The notes beneath the pieces were generated by a model. It searched no databases, was not told the origin of the DNA, and saw only the letters and a program-made list of their open reading frames with translations. From contig NW_021638299.1 of assembly GCF_900090045.1 (NCBI RefSeq), forward strand, positions 62,001 through 126,000: a stretch of DNA of 64,000 nt, written 5' to 3'. This DNA comes from Plasmodium malariae. Lineage: Eukaryota > Apicomplexa > Aconoidasida > Haemosporida > Plasmodiidae. The position numbers and the translations under genes were made by a program. This document shows positions 37,072-49,482 of this stretch, in pieces (within the stretch, counting starts at the first letter, position 1; each line of letters starts with the position of its first letter).

Positions 37072-39874
37072 TATGTTACATTTTTTTTTTAACTTATGTA
37101 AAAGGTAGACATGTACAAAGAAAATTTGCAAGTGCACTATATACAAAAAAAAAAAAATAAACATGTATAATATATAAAATAAAGAGGGACACCACGTTGA
37201 TATGTCTTAAATGGAGTTAATTTGTACATACATACATATATACAACATGAACGTGCATAAATTTTTTGTATGAGCTTTTTACTTAAAAAATTTTTTCTAC
37301 TTATATATGTAATAATTTTGAATACATTTAAGCAGATAGAAAATTTATGTCAAATTTTTGATATATTATATAAGTTAATAGTTATATATCGATTTAGAGT
37401 ATATTCTATGTTGTACATAAATGTTATACAATAAATTCTTTGTTGACTTTTATATACTTTAAAATTAAACATTGTTAATTTTTTTTTTCTTGGTGAGGTT
37501 CATATATATATAGAGAATATTATTTTATAATTTTTTTTTTTTATTATTATATCATTTGAATATGCTTTCATAAAACATAACATGGAAAATGTACTTTTTA
37601 ATTGCGAGTATACTATGTCAATCGTCAAATATATATATTTTACAAATAATATTATTGGCAATATTATGATAATATTATATTAATATGTTGATAACACCAC
37701 AGCACGTAATAACAATATATGGGAGATACTCAACAACTCCAATTGCTCTCAGTTTGTGCATCGCTATATAGGTATTTCTTTGTTAAATAGATTTATTAAT
37801 ATTGGAGATACAAATTTATACAGCATTCACACATTTAGTTATGATGTTCCACTAGAATATTCTATTTTTTAGTCGATTTGGCGTTTTATATATTCATATA
37901 TACATAATACGAAATATTTTTACGTAAATACGTGGAGTGTCATTTTTACCATAAAATTTACCCCTCTAAACCTTTGCATTTTAATATAAAAAAAAAAAAA
38001 AAAAAGTCTAAAATTTAAGAAGGGCAGTAAAATAACGCTCCACTATATTATAAAGACATAACAATTTTTTATATGCAAAGATAGTTGAACAATTGTTTCA
38101 TTTTCACCGACAGTTATATATTTATAGTAATAATAAGTGGTATCATATATGAAAAATTAAAAATGTCATTTAGTACGAAGTAAAATGGAAAATTTCAAAT
38201 AAAAGTGTTTTAAAAAAATATATTTTTTGTAAGGTTATTAAATATAGCATCGAGAGACAACAATTTTTTTTTTTTTTATTTATTTTTTTCTTCTCTCACT
38301 CTGCCCATTGACATATTTCTGTAGATTTGTCCATTTTATTAGCAAATATATAGCTAATTATTTAATCAGATACGAAAATAAAATAATTTGTTCATATAAT
38401 AATTAAAAAAAATATAAGAGAATTGATTATTAAATGTACCCATAATTATATTCATTTCGTATAAATATTATTTGTATTTAAATAATTTTATTATAAATTA
38501 ACGATGACAAAATAATTATTTTGCACAATTCAACTAGTAACCTTTTAGAAATATACGATGTGTTACATTATACATGTATTCAAATTAATGACCACCATCA
38601 TTTTTTGTTTCGAGCAATTGTTTTTTCTTAACACTGCTATCAAATTTAATATTAGGCAAAATGAAGAGAACTAAAATGAGCCCCCTCAAATTTTAAATAC
38701 TCCAAAAAGCTAATGTTAAATGGATTAGTGTCATTTACTTATATATAGATGTATTTGTACATACACACGTAACTATCAAAAAAAAAAAAAAAAAAAAAAA
38801 GAAAAGCAGCATACGGGTGTTTCGTTTAACTCCGTAAGAGTACCCTTGTAATGAGGAGAATTAAAGGGTAAACATATAATAAAATAAATCTATTTATATT
38901 TTCTATCAAATAATAAATATATAAACATAAACATATACATATATATATATATATAATTTTTTGTAGAAAATAATGAATAAAAAATATATATATACATATT
39001 TATAAAGTCGCAATTTTATTTTTTAATATTATTATTTTATTTACATGTATTAATGCAGTGGAAGTAGTTTATTGCAGTAAGACTAATGCACAATGTATTA
39101 CCCGAAATGTAAAGCATAACATTAAATTAAAAGGATTAAACTAATAAACTTTATGTGAGAGAAAACTTTATTAAGTACAACAAAAAAAAAAAGAAAAAAA
39201 AAGATATATTTGCAGAAGGGGAACGGAATTTTATCATTTTATTATTCTTTAATATTACTTCATTTTATTCAATATTTTTTTTTTTAAGTATGAAAAAATA
39301 GTCAAACCATTTATGTATTATTTTGTATATATAATTATTACTATAAAAAATGAATATATTTTTTTTTTTTTCTGTGTAATTTCATAATATTACTCACTAG
39401 TAAAAATGGTTTAGAAAAAATATTTTTTTCGAAATTTTTTATGAAAGAGATGAACAAATATAACTCTTAAGAAAATGAAAAAAAAAGGAAATATAGACCT
39501 TGATAACCTCTTAATAGTGTATTAAGTATTTATAATATCCATATGGTTTAGTTATTAAAATAAATAGTTGCTGAAGGATGGTACCGTTAGATGAAGAGTT
39601 CTTAACATGTATTCAATTAAGTTAATACATGTATAAGTATATATGTATGTACATATATATTTATGTATGTGAATATGTACATAGTGACATATATGAATAT
39701 GTGTTCTATTTTTTTTTTAAAAAGGATAGATGAGAATTTGATGTGTTTATAAACTTCTTTTTCGGTATATTTTAAATATTAAAGAATTAACAAGTAATGT
39801 TTTTTTTTTTCTTTTTCTTTTTTTTTTTTCATAAGAGATTTACCCTTTTTTCTCTTAATTTAAAAACTATAATT
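36531..39874. other. Intergenic region within the PHIST cluster, no gene seen
   Basis: About 3.3 kb: an ATTTTGTTTAGTTTT / ATTATTATTTT array (about 36590-36730), TA arrays (about 36847-36866, 37025-37066, 38936-38956), and poly-A/T (about 37988-38005, 38777-38801). Nothing with coding character was found. Composition is extremely A+T rich between about 37300 and 39500. Confidence 0.6.
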
Positions 39875-41241
39875 ATGAAAATATTCAATAGACAGAATTT
39901 TTCTACGCTAAAGAATATACTATTGGGAAGTAAGAAAAATGATATATATTACTATCAAGGAACTGTGAGAGGAGGAAAAAAACGAAATAATAAGAAGAAA
40001 AGTATAATAAATTTTTTGTTTTACAGAACTTTTAATGCTATGCTTATTGTTCTGCTTTTTTTTTGGTTGCAGATAATATCATCTTGAAAAATTTTGAGCA
40101 CATAAGTACTTTTTTCGCACTTTTTACTCATTCGTGCACTCGTTCATTCGTTCATTCGTTCATTCGTTCATTCGTTCATTCGTTCATTCGTTCATTCGTT
40201 CATTCGTTCATTCGTTCATTCGTTCATTCGTTCATTCGTTCATTCGTTCATTCGTTCATGATTTTATCCTTTTTTTTTTTTTTTACTTCTTCATTCACCC
40301 GTTTTTTCTTATTTTTCATGTTTTTATTCTTCTCTTTAATAATTTTTCCCCTCTTTTCAACTTCTTTGTTAATGCATTTATTTTTCCGCGTAGTATCGCT
40401 TAATTTATTTTATTTTCCTCTTTCACTTCAAGTAAAAAGTTTAACTACACAATGAAACTAATTCCCAACGTACATGCTTTTTAAATACCATTATAGAAAG
40501 ATCTATGTACATGTGAACCATATATGCACTCAGCTTTAATAATAAAAAATAAATATTCCCAAAATTTTGATAATTTTAAGCTTGAGACGAAAAAGAAAAA
40601 ACCTCATATCTTAGTTTCAAGGTGTAAAGATATTTTTAAGAAGGATAATAAAAAAGGAAAAAAAACAAAGAAAAGGAAACTTACAATGAATTAAAAAAGA
40701 TCAAAGAGAACAAGTGTACGAAGTTATATAATAACAAAATGAAGTAGAAAGAGGAAAATGTATAAACAAAAAATAGGATAAAAAAAAGGCTTGTTGATTT
40801 ATACAATTTAGATGCAATGAAAGATTTAAAAGAAGATGAAGTTTATGAAAAAATTAAAAATATGTGTGGTTTTGTAGGTGTTAGTGTGATAAGTAAAATA
40901 TATGGGACACAATATATAAAAATGTACGGGAAAAAATTTTTTATAAGGAGGAAAAAATAAGGGAATATTATGGAAAATTAATAAAAAGATATCATATATC
41001 TAAGGAAAAAAAAATTGATATATGGTATAAAATTTATTACATTATAAAAGAAGATTTAACACATATAGAAAAAGATGATTATAAAACTTTATATAAATTC
41101 AATGATAAGTGTTCACATTATTATGAAGATTTTATTAACTTTCTCTTTTTTGAAATAGCATCACAAAAAAAAAATATGAAAATAATGAAGAATAAATGGA
41201 AGTATATATTACATAATTGTTTAAAAGTTTCTAAGGCATAA
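39875..41241 (+). pseudogene. PHIST-domain exported protein, decayed copy with lost splice donor
   Basis: Exon 1 at 39875-40072 (66 codons, MKIFNRQNFS... ending MLIVLLFFWLQ) matches the size and layout of the 35003 gene, but the expected GT donor after CAG reads AT (CAG|ATAATA). Exon 2 can be picked up after TTATAG at 40496 (KDLCTCEPYM...), stays open to a TAA at 40692-40694, and the PHIST domain then continues in other frames: DLKEDEVYEKIKNMCGF from about 40810 ending in a stop, then KEEKIREYYGKLIKRYH... from about 40945 to the TAA at 41239-41241. At least two frameshifts, internal stops and the dead donor make it non-functional. The LxEDEV and FINFL signatures of PHIST remain visible. Confidence 0.8.
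40141..40258. repeat. 8-bp (CGTTCATT)n array
   Basis: Nearly 15 perfect copies of an eight-base unit within the former intron of the 39875 PHIST pseudogene. It is open in all frames, giving IRSFVHSF-type peptides that are not genes. Confidence 0.95.
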
Positions 41242-43674
41242 TATCTTCCATATGTAAGACATACATAATCAGGCATAAGAAAAACTTTCTTACATGTGGA
41301 TAATTTTAAAGAGGTATAATAATGTATGGGTCCCACCATTATGTAGTAGCACATGTTTGTGCTGACATGTAGAACTACATTATTTTGTTTTATTTTATTA
41401 TTTTTGTTTTATTAGTTTTATTTTATTTTATTATTTTTGTTTTATTAGTTTTATTTTATTTTATTATTTTATTTATTTTATTTTATTTTATTATTTTTAT
41501 TATATTTTTTTATTTTATTATTTTTATTATTTTTTTTTATTTTTTTATTTTTTTTTTTTTTTTTTTTTTATTATTTTTTTTTTTTTTATATTAATTTTAT
41601 TTCATTTTATTTTATATATTTTTGTTGTTCGAGCTTCAGAAAAATTTACATAATAAATACGTATGCACATACAAACAAATAATTAAACGGATGTACAAAT
41701 ATAACAGCCATTCACCATATTAACATCATCTGCCTTTGGCACCTGTCCATTGTATTATTTATTAAAATAACATTTGAACACTTTCTATTTTGTTTATTCA
41801 AGTCTTGTATAAATGTATTGCCCCAGTAAGATTACCACAATTTAGAAAGATTTAATGTTCATTTGATTTCTTCATTTTTGTTTTAAAATTTGAGTGGAAT
41901 TATGTAGGTGGTACTTATATATACATGGATCGTACATACGTGTGTGCTTTCATATAAGTGTATATATACATATATATGTGTACTATTGTACAATTGCACA
42001 ATTGTACATTTTTTTTTTTTGTTTTTTTTTTTGTTAAATATATAATGTGTTTTATAATATACTCCTTACGACTGAATAGTTGTTAACTGACAATTATTTG
42101 TGTTGTATAGTAAGTCAATTGTTAATCACCAAAAGATTTTAATTTTACCCCAATTATTATTCCATCTTTTGAAATAATATATTTATATTTTCTTCGGTAG
42201 TTATTTTTTATTTTACATAATTTTTATATTTTTATTAATTTCTTTTTTTATTTTTTTCTTACCATACACATTTTTACATTTGTAATTTCAATTAGTAGCT
42301 TTTATTGCAAACATTTCATTCGTTTAGCTACTTTTTTTAAAAACATTTTGCTCAAAATATAAAAGAATTTATTTAATTAAAAAAACAGAAAAAATAAAAT
42401 ATAGAAATATTTGCTCGTAAATTTGTACTATTTACGATATGTACAAATATTGATAAACATAAAGGAGTAAAATCTTTTTGTAAGGAATTTCATACAGAGA
42501 TAGCAGTAAAAACAAATATATACAAAAACACAAGATAGATACAAAAACAAAATAGACATATAAACGAAATAGACGTAAAAACAAAATAGACATAAAAACA
42601 GAAATAACGTCAATAATTTACATAAAAGTTTAAATAAAAAAAAAAAAAAAAAAAAAAAACATTAAAAAATGTCAAAATAGGATAAATACGGTCGAAATAG
42701 GCAAAAGAATAATAAAAATATCACGTGAGGACACTTATCACCGTGGGAGATACTACTACTTTTACGTTTCTATTTCCCTTTAATAATTCCCTTTAAAAAA
42801 ATTAAATACAAAAGCATTGAACAATTAAAAATTTAGGAAATTATCATGAACAACGGGGTTGGTTCATGTATTTATAATAAAAGAAAAGAAAATTTTAAAT
42901 ATTACATGAGTTAAAATAACTTCACTTTAATAATAAAAATAAACCTATCATAATTAATGTATTTTCTAAAAAGACACTAACAACTAAGAAATTATTATGT
43001 TTAATTTAAAGCATATGTAACAAAAGTTTTACATATATATTTAAAAGAAACGAGACTTACCTGTTCATAAATACATGGAAAGGGGCTTTTTTCAAAAACT
43101 ATCTAAATATATATATACATATAATAACTTAAGGAAAAAATTAACATTTCACTAATTAGCTAAAAATGTATATATATAATTTTCCCCACAAAACATTTTT
43201 TGCACTTAATTTTCGTGCATTAAGGTATATATAAGGATATACACAGAATGTGCATAAAAAAAAAAAAAAAAAAAATATTTACTTAAATTGATAAATCACG
43301 AACAGAAAAATCAATATAAAAAAAAAAAGAAAATAAATAATAAATGCACATAATATTCACATATATATATATACATATATTATGTACATAATTTTAATTC
43401 TTGAATTCTTAAATTTTTAAAAACAATGAATGTTACATGTTTTTGCATTTCACATTTTACACATTTAAACAGAATTGTACTTGGAAAGAAATAATAAAAT
43501 GTGTATTAATTTATTAATTCTTACAATAAAATTTAACAATTTTTCAACGGACAAAACTTTTGCAAAAAAAAAAAAAAAAAACAATAAATGAACTTAAAAA
43601 ATATATACGTGCATATAAACATATTATATATATATATGCACGTTCATTCCCATGTACATTTTTTAGTTTTTCGC
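41242..43674. other. Convergence zone between the plus-strand PHIST cluster and the minus-strand exported-protein cluster
   Basis: About 2.4 kb without a gene. It contains a T-rich ATTTTATTATTTTT array (about 41385-41590), TA-rich segments, poly-A (about 42636-42658, 43258-43274, 43566-43580) and a short AATAGACATAAAAACAAA repeat (about 42540-42600). Genes on both sides point towards it, so it should contain only 3' ends. Confidence 0.6.
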
Positions 43675-46017
43675 TTAGAAGTTAATTTGAAATAGATTAC
43701 GTATCAATTTCATTGGAGATCCATATAACAGTTTCCCCGCAAGGACGTATGAAAGAAATATTCCAATAACAATAGTAAAAATAACAAATAAAGACGGAAA
43801 AGAAAAAATATAAAATACTTCCAATAGAATTAGGAATGTTATATTTACTATTAGGACAATTAACGGTATACAGAAAAAGGCACGTTTAACACTTCTTTTA
43901 AGTTTGGAATTAAGATATTGGGTTTCTTTTGCATGTTTTTCTTTCATATCTGATATATCATTTTTAACCTTTTCAATTTTATTTAGTAACGCATGAGCAA
44001 TTAATGCAGTATTATTGTCCATGGTTTTATCTATTTGTTCTCTAAGGTCCTCCATTGATTTTGAACTACTATTCTTTGTTTTCAATAACACTATTAAATA
44101 TTTTTGCTTAGGATAAGATGTTTTTTTTTTTCTTAATACTGATTCATCTTCTGAACTACTATCAATATCCCGTCTATCTTTTTCACTATTATATTTTTTT
44201 TTTAATATATTACTAGAGCGAGTTTTAAATTTCTCTTGGACTTCTTTCTTATCCAATGGATTTACATCATCATACATATTAGAATCTAATACTTTTTGTA
44301 ATGTTTTTTTTTCCTTTTCTTTCAAATTTTTTAAGCATTCTGATACAACTTCCTTATGATTTAAATGATAGTTATACTTATCTCTTTGATTATATTTATA
44401 ATTAAGCAAAAATCCTGGGAAATTCATATCTGATTGTTTTTTTACTGAACTGTTCTCTTTTTTGTTATTTGTTAATACATCTCGTTCAGCTAATTTATCT
44501 CTTAATATAACTTCATCAATTTTATCATCTAATTCATCTTTATAATTGCGTTTCGTTTTTTTGTTATGTCCGTTATTCTTTTTACTATCATTACAATATT
44601 TATCGAAATATATACCAAGATTTTCCGTGCTACTACTTAAACTACTCTTACTATCAAACAATTTTTTTCTGAATTCACTGTCCAATCCATTAACTTCATT
44701 ATGTTTTTTTGTTACATTTTCATTCTGTGTTATTTTATAATTTGTCTTTTGGCTGTTTTTATTTTGATAATTCTTCAAATTTTGCTTGACATTATTATTT
44801 GAGCCATTCTTATTACCACGCTTATTAAAAATATCATTAGAACTATCTCCTAATGATTCTACGGATGAATTATAAACATCTGCATATGGGTTTTTTACCT
44901 TTTCAAAATCTTCATCATCATCATTTTCCTCATCATCATCATTTTCCTCATCGTCATCATTAACATTTTCATAACTATCTACACGTTCTTTATAATTCTT
45001 TCCATACTTTTTGTTACCATTATTACTGTTCGTACCTAATAAAGATATAGTACTACCATGACCATTTGAACTATGGATGCGATCCAATTCGTATAAAATT
45101 CTAGAAACTCTCATACCTAGTTTAATGTGTAGTTCATTCTGCTCAACATCACATGTGTTATTTGAATTACACTAAAAGGGGGAAAAAGAATTATTAAAAA
45201 TGTACAAAGATGCAGAGATGTACAAAGATGCAGAGATGTACAAAGATGCAGAGATGTACAAAGATGCAGAGATGTACAAAGATGCAGAGATGTACAAAGA
45301 TGCAGAGATGTACAAAGATGCAGAGATGTACAAAGATGCAGAGATGTACAAAGATGCAGAGATGTACAAAGATGCAGAGATGTACAAAGATGCAGAGATG
45401 TACAAAGATGCAGAGATGTACAAAGATGCAGAGATGTACAAAGATGCAGAGATGTACAAAGATGCAGAGATGTACAAAGATGCAGAGATGCAGAGATGTA
45501 CAAAGATGCAGAGATGTACAAAGATGCAGAGATGTACAAAGATGCAGAGATGTACAAAGATGCAGAGATGTACAAAGATGCAGAGATGTACAAAGATGCA
45601 GAGATGTACAAAGATGCAGAGATGTACAAAGATGCAGAGATGTACAAAGATGCAGAGATGTACAAAGATGCAGAGATGTACAAAGATGCAGAGATGTACT
45701 AAGATGCAGAGATGTACAAAGATGCAGAGATGTACAAAGATGCAGAGATGTACAAAGATGCAGAGATATATAAAGATGTAAAAATCGTACAAAAGTGTAG
45801 AAAAAATAAAAATTATTGTTTTACTCATAATATGGTAATACCCATGAAAGTGTAATTCTAACAGTATATAAAAAACAAAAATGAAAAATAAACTAACGAC
45901 AACTTAAAAAATATATACATATATTTAGATGCAATATACATTGATAATCCTTACATTTTTGGTATTTTCCCTTTCCCAAATAAGGAAGGTAAAAATAAAA
46001 GCTTTATAATGTACCAT
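43675..46017 (-). CDS. Large Plasmodium exported protein with C-terminal paired hydrophobic segments (Pv-fam-d-like)
   Basis: Exon 1 is 46017-45955 (21 codons, MVHYKAFIFTFLIWERENTKN pattern: short hydrophobic signal then charged), donor GTAAGG. The intron is 783 bases. Exon 2 is 45171-43675 after TTTTAG; phase 0, 519 residues. RILYE at 45-49 is a perfect PEXEL. Then come acidic DDDEEN repeats (about 92-110), a long Asn/Lys/Ser-rich middle, a predicted coiled coil (about 390-447) and two adjacent hydrophobic segments (about 448-502) before a short basic tail. Signal exon, PEXEL spacing and C-terminal hydrophobic pair resemble the small tandem genes to the right, suggesting one superfamily. Similarity to the Pv-fam-d family is from memory and weak. 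It is probably exported and inserted in a host-cell or cleft membrane. The ATG at 46017 follows an in-frame stop, which fixes the start. Confidence 0.8.
45200..45780. repeat. 18-bp minisatellite (about 32 copies) inside the large exported-protein intron
   Basis: The unit is ATGTACAAAGATGCAGAG, almost perfectly conserved. One half-length nine-base insertion is at about 45488-45496, one point variant (TACTAAG) near 45700, and the last unit is degenerate. Because 18 is a multiple of three and no frame contains a stop, several frames stay open for over 180 codons (MYKDAE, LHLCTS and so on). They are not supported as genes: the array lies entirely in an intron and the upstream frame is closed by the TAG of the acceptor. 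Confidence 0.93.
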
Positions 46018-48636
46018 TTTAAACTGAATTTATTATGTTTTTTGCGTTAGCAATTTATGACTAGGTAATTTTTTCGGTAATTTATATTTTCTTATAATTA
46101 TATTATATCCTAAAGGTATATTTTCCTAAAATATTATATATGCATAATTATAAAATATGCATATATATAAATGCAATGTATATATAATATATTATATTAT
46201 ATATTTGTTTACAATTTTTTATTTGTTATTATTATTTTTTTCTCTTTTTATTCATAATTAAAATAAAAGATAATATAAAATGTAAAATAAAAAATTAATA
46301 AAATATTAGTACATTTTTTCTAAAGTAAATTATATAATGTATAAGTAATAGTAATAAAAAAAAAAAAAATTTCTAGAACATTTTTGCAAAATTAGAAATA
46401 TATATTTTTGCATGTAATATATATATATATATATAATAAAATATATCCTATAATTCACGTATAATTCACGTATAATTCACGGTTTTCCATATTTTTATGC
46501 GGGGTAAAAAATAATATTATTTTAAAAATATAAATAAAAGAAAGATATTTATACATGTACTACTGGAAAAGATATAACAGGGTGAATTTAAGCATTTTTT
46601 TGCAATGAAGGGTTATATAGTACATATATATATTTTGCAGTAAAAAAAAAAAAAAAAAATTAGTTAAACTATTTTTTAATTCTATAGAAGAATTTAAGAT
46701 ATTATTATACATATATTATATATATAAATATATGTATATTTTGTACAAAAATGTAAACCACATTTTATGTACATAAATAATGGAACAGTTTATGTACTTT
46801 TTAACTATATGACGATTAATGTATCATTAAAAATATATATTGAATAATTTACAATGAATAATCTTAAAGGGTATATAATATTAAAATCTATGTATACATG
46901 TAAAATAACATACATAAAAAAATATGTACTTATAAAAATGTAATTTATACTTTTTTACAATATGAAAAAATATAAATATTACATTTATTATGTTATATAC
47001 AATAAGAAATATTTTCTATAATTTTCTACCATTTTATATAATTACATAAATTAAAAAAGATACAAAAACTTACGGAACACTATAAAATTTTAAAAACAAA
47101 AAAAAAAAAATTAATCCTTTAACACTGAAAATTTTTCATGGAAAAAAATGTTATATTAGTATTTTTTTTTTTTTTTTTTGTGTAAATTTTTCAAAAAAAA
47201 ATGTAAAATAAACAGATGACACATAAATATAAAGTGTAGCAATAATCATTAAGTTATATAATACTCTTTGTCTGACATAATATTTATGGTAATATAATAA
47301 ATTATTTTATTTTTAATATAAAAATAATACAATATATATATTATATATATATATATATATAAGTAATGTTAAAAATGATGTATGTGTAAGTGAATATGTT
47401 TTAATGTTATGGAAAAATAAAATTGCCCTTTATGTTACCCTCCTTTTATTTTGAAAACATATCAATTTATAGAACTTTCTTAAGATATTTTACAATTTTA
47501 TTGCGTTACTGTAATATTATTATATGTCCACAACTAGCTAAATGATATGTATAAATTTTGCTTGGAAATAAATAATTATATTTTTAAACATGTGCGAAGG
47601 AAAAGTTTTGCTTCTTTATAAAATTATTACATTTATAAATAATAATTTCGAAATGAAAAATATATACATATTCTATATATGTATTTATATAATACAAACA
47701 AAGCATAAAAATGGTAATTATTTCGTAAATATTATTATTATATAAAATAGTATTCACAAGTATTTTTTTGATTAAATGATAATAAAATGGGTTCAGTTAG
47801 ATTTTGTTCCCTACTTTTATCCCCCTCCAAAAATAATTTAACCTATGAGGTTGTTATTTACAACGCAAGCACATAAGAAATGCTTAATGTGAACATGTTC
47901 TATATTAAAATTACTCTTATTCGAAAGAAATTGACATTGAAACATGAGTCGTTTAAAAATATAATGTAATATTAACTGTTAATGAGTTTTATGGGCAAAT
48001 GAAGCTGTACTTGGAATAAAATACTAGTACATTTACCAATTAATGATACACTTAAAGCATTTGCCCGTACAAATATAAATATATAAATATATATATATAT
48101 ATTTATTTATTTATATTTATATTTACATTTTTTTCAATTTTTTTACATGTTTTATTTGTATCCTTTTGTAGTATCCTTTACGGGATATATTATTTATTTT
48201 GTTTGCTATACAAAAGAGGAGTTGTATTAGCTTATATATAGGGTTAAGACAACGGACTTTTTTTAAAGGTACGATGTTCTTTTATTTTCATGGCATAAGA
48301 ATATATAATATATGTGTAAATGATATATGAAAAGAGAAAATCATTGAAAAAAAATTATATTCTCATAATAATTATTTAAGTACGAATAATTTGAACAAAA
48401 AAAAGTCATGTATTTAATATATATTGAACACTTAAATTAGGTGGTATATATAATCATATATCAAATTATTTTTTAAGACAAAATGATAAAAAAAAAATAT
48501 ATTTCACGTAATTTTTTTTATACATAGGTAATATAATACATAGGATGTACAATATGGAATACATGAAAAGTTTTAAGAATAATCCATTATTTTCTTCAAA
48601 AATAATGAATAATGGATGTAATTTTTGTCGTGTACG
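46018..48636. other. Intergenic region at the left edge of the tandem array
   Basis: About 2.6 kb, extremely A+T rich, with TA arrays (about 46416-46433, 47340-47361), poly-A/T and TATAATTCACG triplication (about 46450-46482). From about 48250 the sequence becomes homologous to the 3' flank of the next tandem unit (51990 onward), so the duplicated unit begins here. No coding frame was found. Confidence 0.6.
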
Positions 48637-49482
48637 TTAATAGTCATATTTCATCTGTATCTTTCCTTTTGAATTATAAATTTTTTCTTTTCTAATTGCT
48701 TTTACATAACATTTTACAAATTTTTTCACAGTATATAAAATAGATGCTATAAAAACTAAAAATGGTAGAAAAATGCGAATAAATGTTGATGTAAATAAAC
48801 AAAAACTTATGAATGCATACATAATCGATAGAAGAACTGGAGTACTAATTTGGGCAACCTTGCTAACTATAAACTGAAGGTTATATACATTATCATTATT
48901 TCTTCTATCATCAATGTAGAAAGCACTCATTACTTTATCCTCATACCTCTTATCATATTTCTTTAAAGTTTTACCAATAGAACTTAATAGAGTTTTTCTC
49001 TTTTTTCTTTTATATAAATTTTTTCTTGTTTGTTCATGTAACCTTTCAAAACTGTTATAATTGCTATCTTCACCATCATGATAATTATAATAATCATATT
49101 CGCTATTACCATATTTTGTTGTCAATATTCTACCCTTTAATGACGAATTTGCATTTCCTTCTCCGCATAATGCTCTCATAACATTTGTATCTACGTGGCA
49201 ATTATTGTTGTTCTGATTATTCAATGATGAATTAAAGGCAGATGTCTACAAATTAAGAAAAATGTAGAATATAAAAAAAAAAAAAAAATTATTTACTTGA
49301 TATATTAATATAGTTCCCATATTATTTAAAAAAAAAAAAGAAAAGTTATAACAAAATATTAGGGAAAATAATATATTCATTTTTCATATTACGTTATCGA
49401 AATATTTCCACATCCATACTAAAAGGGTAAGGGTAAAAAATTTAGAAAAGATGATTTTTTTATTTGATTTTTCTATCATCAT
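48637..49482 (-). CDS. Plasmodium exported protein, small tandem family, copy 1 (Pv-fam-d-like, intact)
   Basis: Exon 1 is 49482-49393 (30 codons, MMIEKSNKKI... with hydrophobic FFTLTLLVWMW ending KYFDN), donor GTAATA. The intron is 147 bases. Exon 2 is 49245-48637 after TTGTAG; phase 0, 232 residues. RILTT at residues 69-73 sits where a PEXEL is expected, Arg and Leu kept but Thr at the acidic position. Next come a Tyr/Asp/Asn-rich stretch, a basic KKRKTLLSSIGKTLKKYDKRYED helix typical of the family, then two hydrophobic segments (about 165-185 and 187-205) and a basic tail. It probably acts in the infected red cell; no function is known. The first of two adjacent ATGs is used here; the second (49479) would cost one residue. 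Confidence 0.8.

Noticed and set aside
40073..40496. AT-AC (U12-type) intron in the 39875 PHIST copy
   Set aside because: The sequence after the exon is ATAATATC rather than ATATCCTT, and the likely acceptor is AG. With other frameshifts present, a mutated GT donor is simpler.
45200..45780. Possible CRISPR-like array
   Set aside because: The units are directly adjacent with no unique spacers, and the genome is eukaryotic; it is a minisatellite.
45200..45781. Long open frames on both strands reading MYKDAE, CTKMQR, YISASL and similar
   Set aside because: They are products of the 18-bp minisatellite in an intron, where several frames are open by construction. No unique coding sequence flanks them in frame.
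46018..48250. Possible centromere in the very A+T-rich stretch
   Set aside because: Plasmodium centromeres have a 2-3 kb core that is almost pure A+T. This region keeps G and C at intervals throughout and resembles other spacers in the window.
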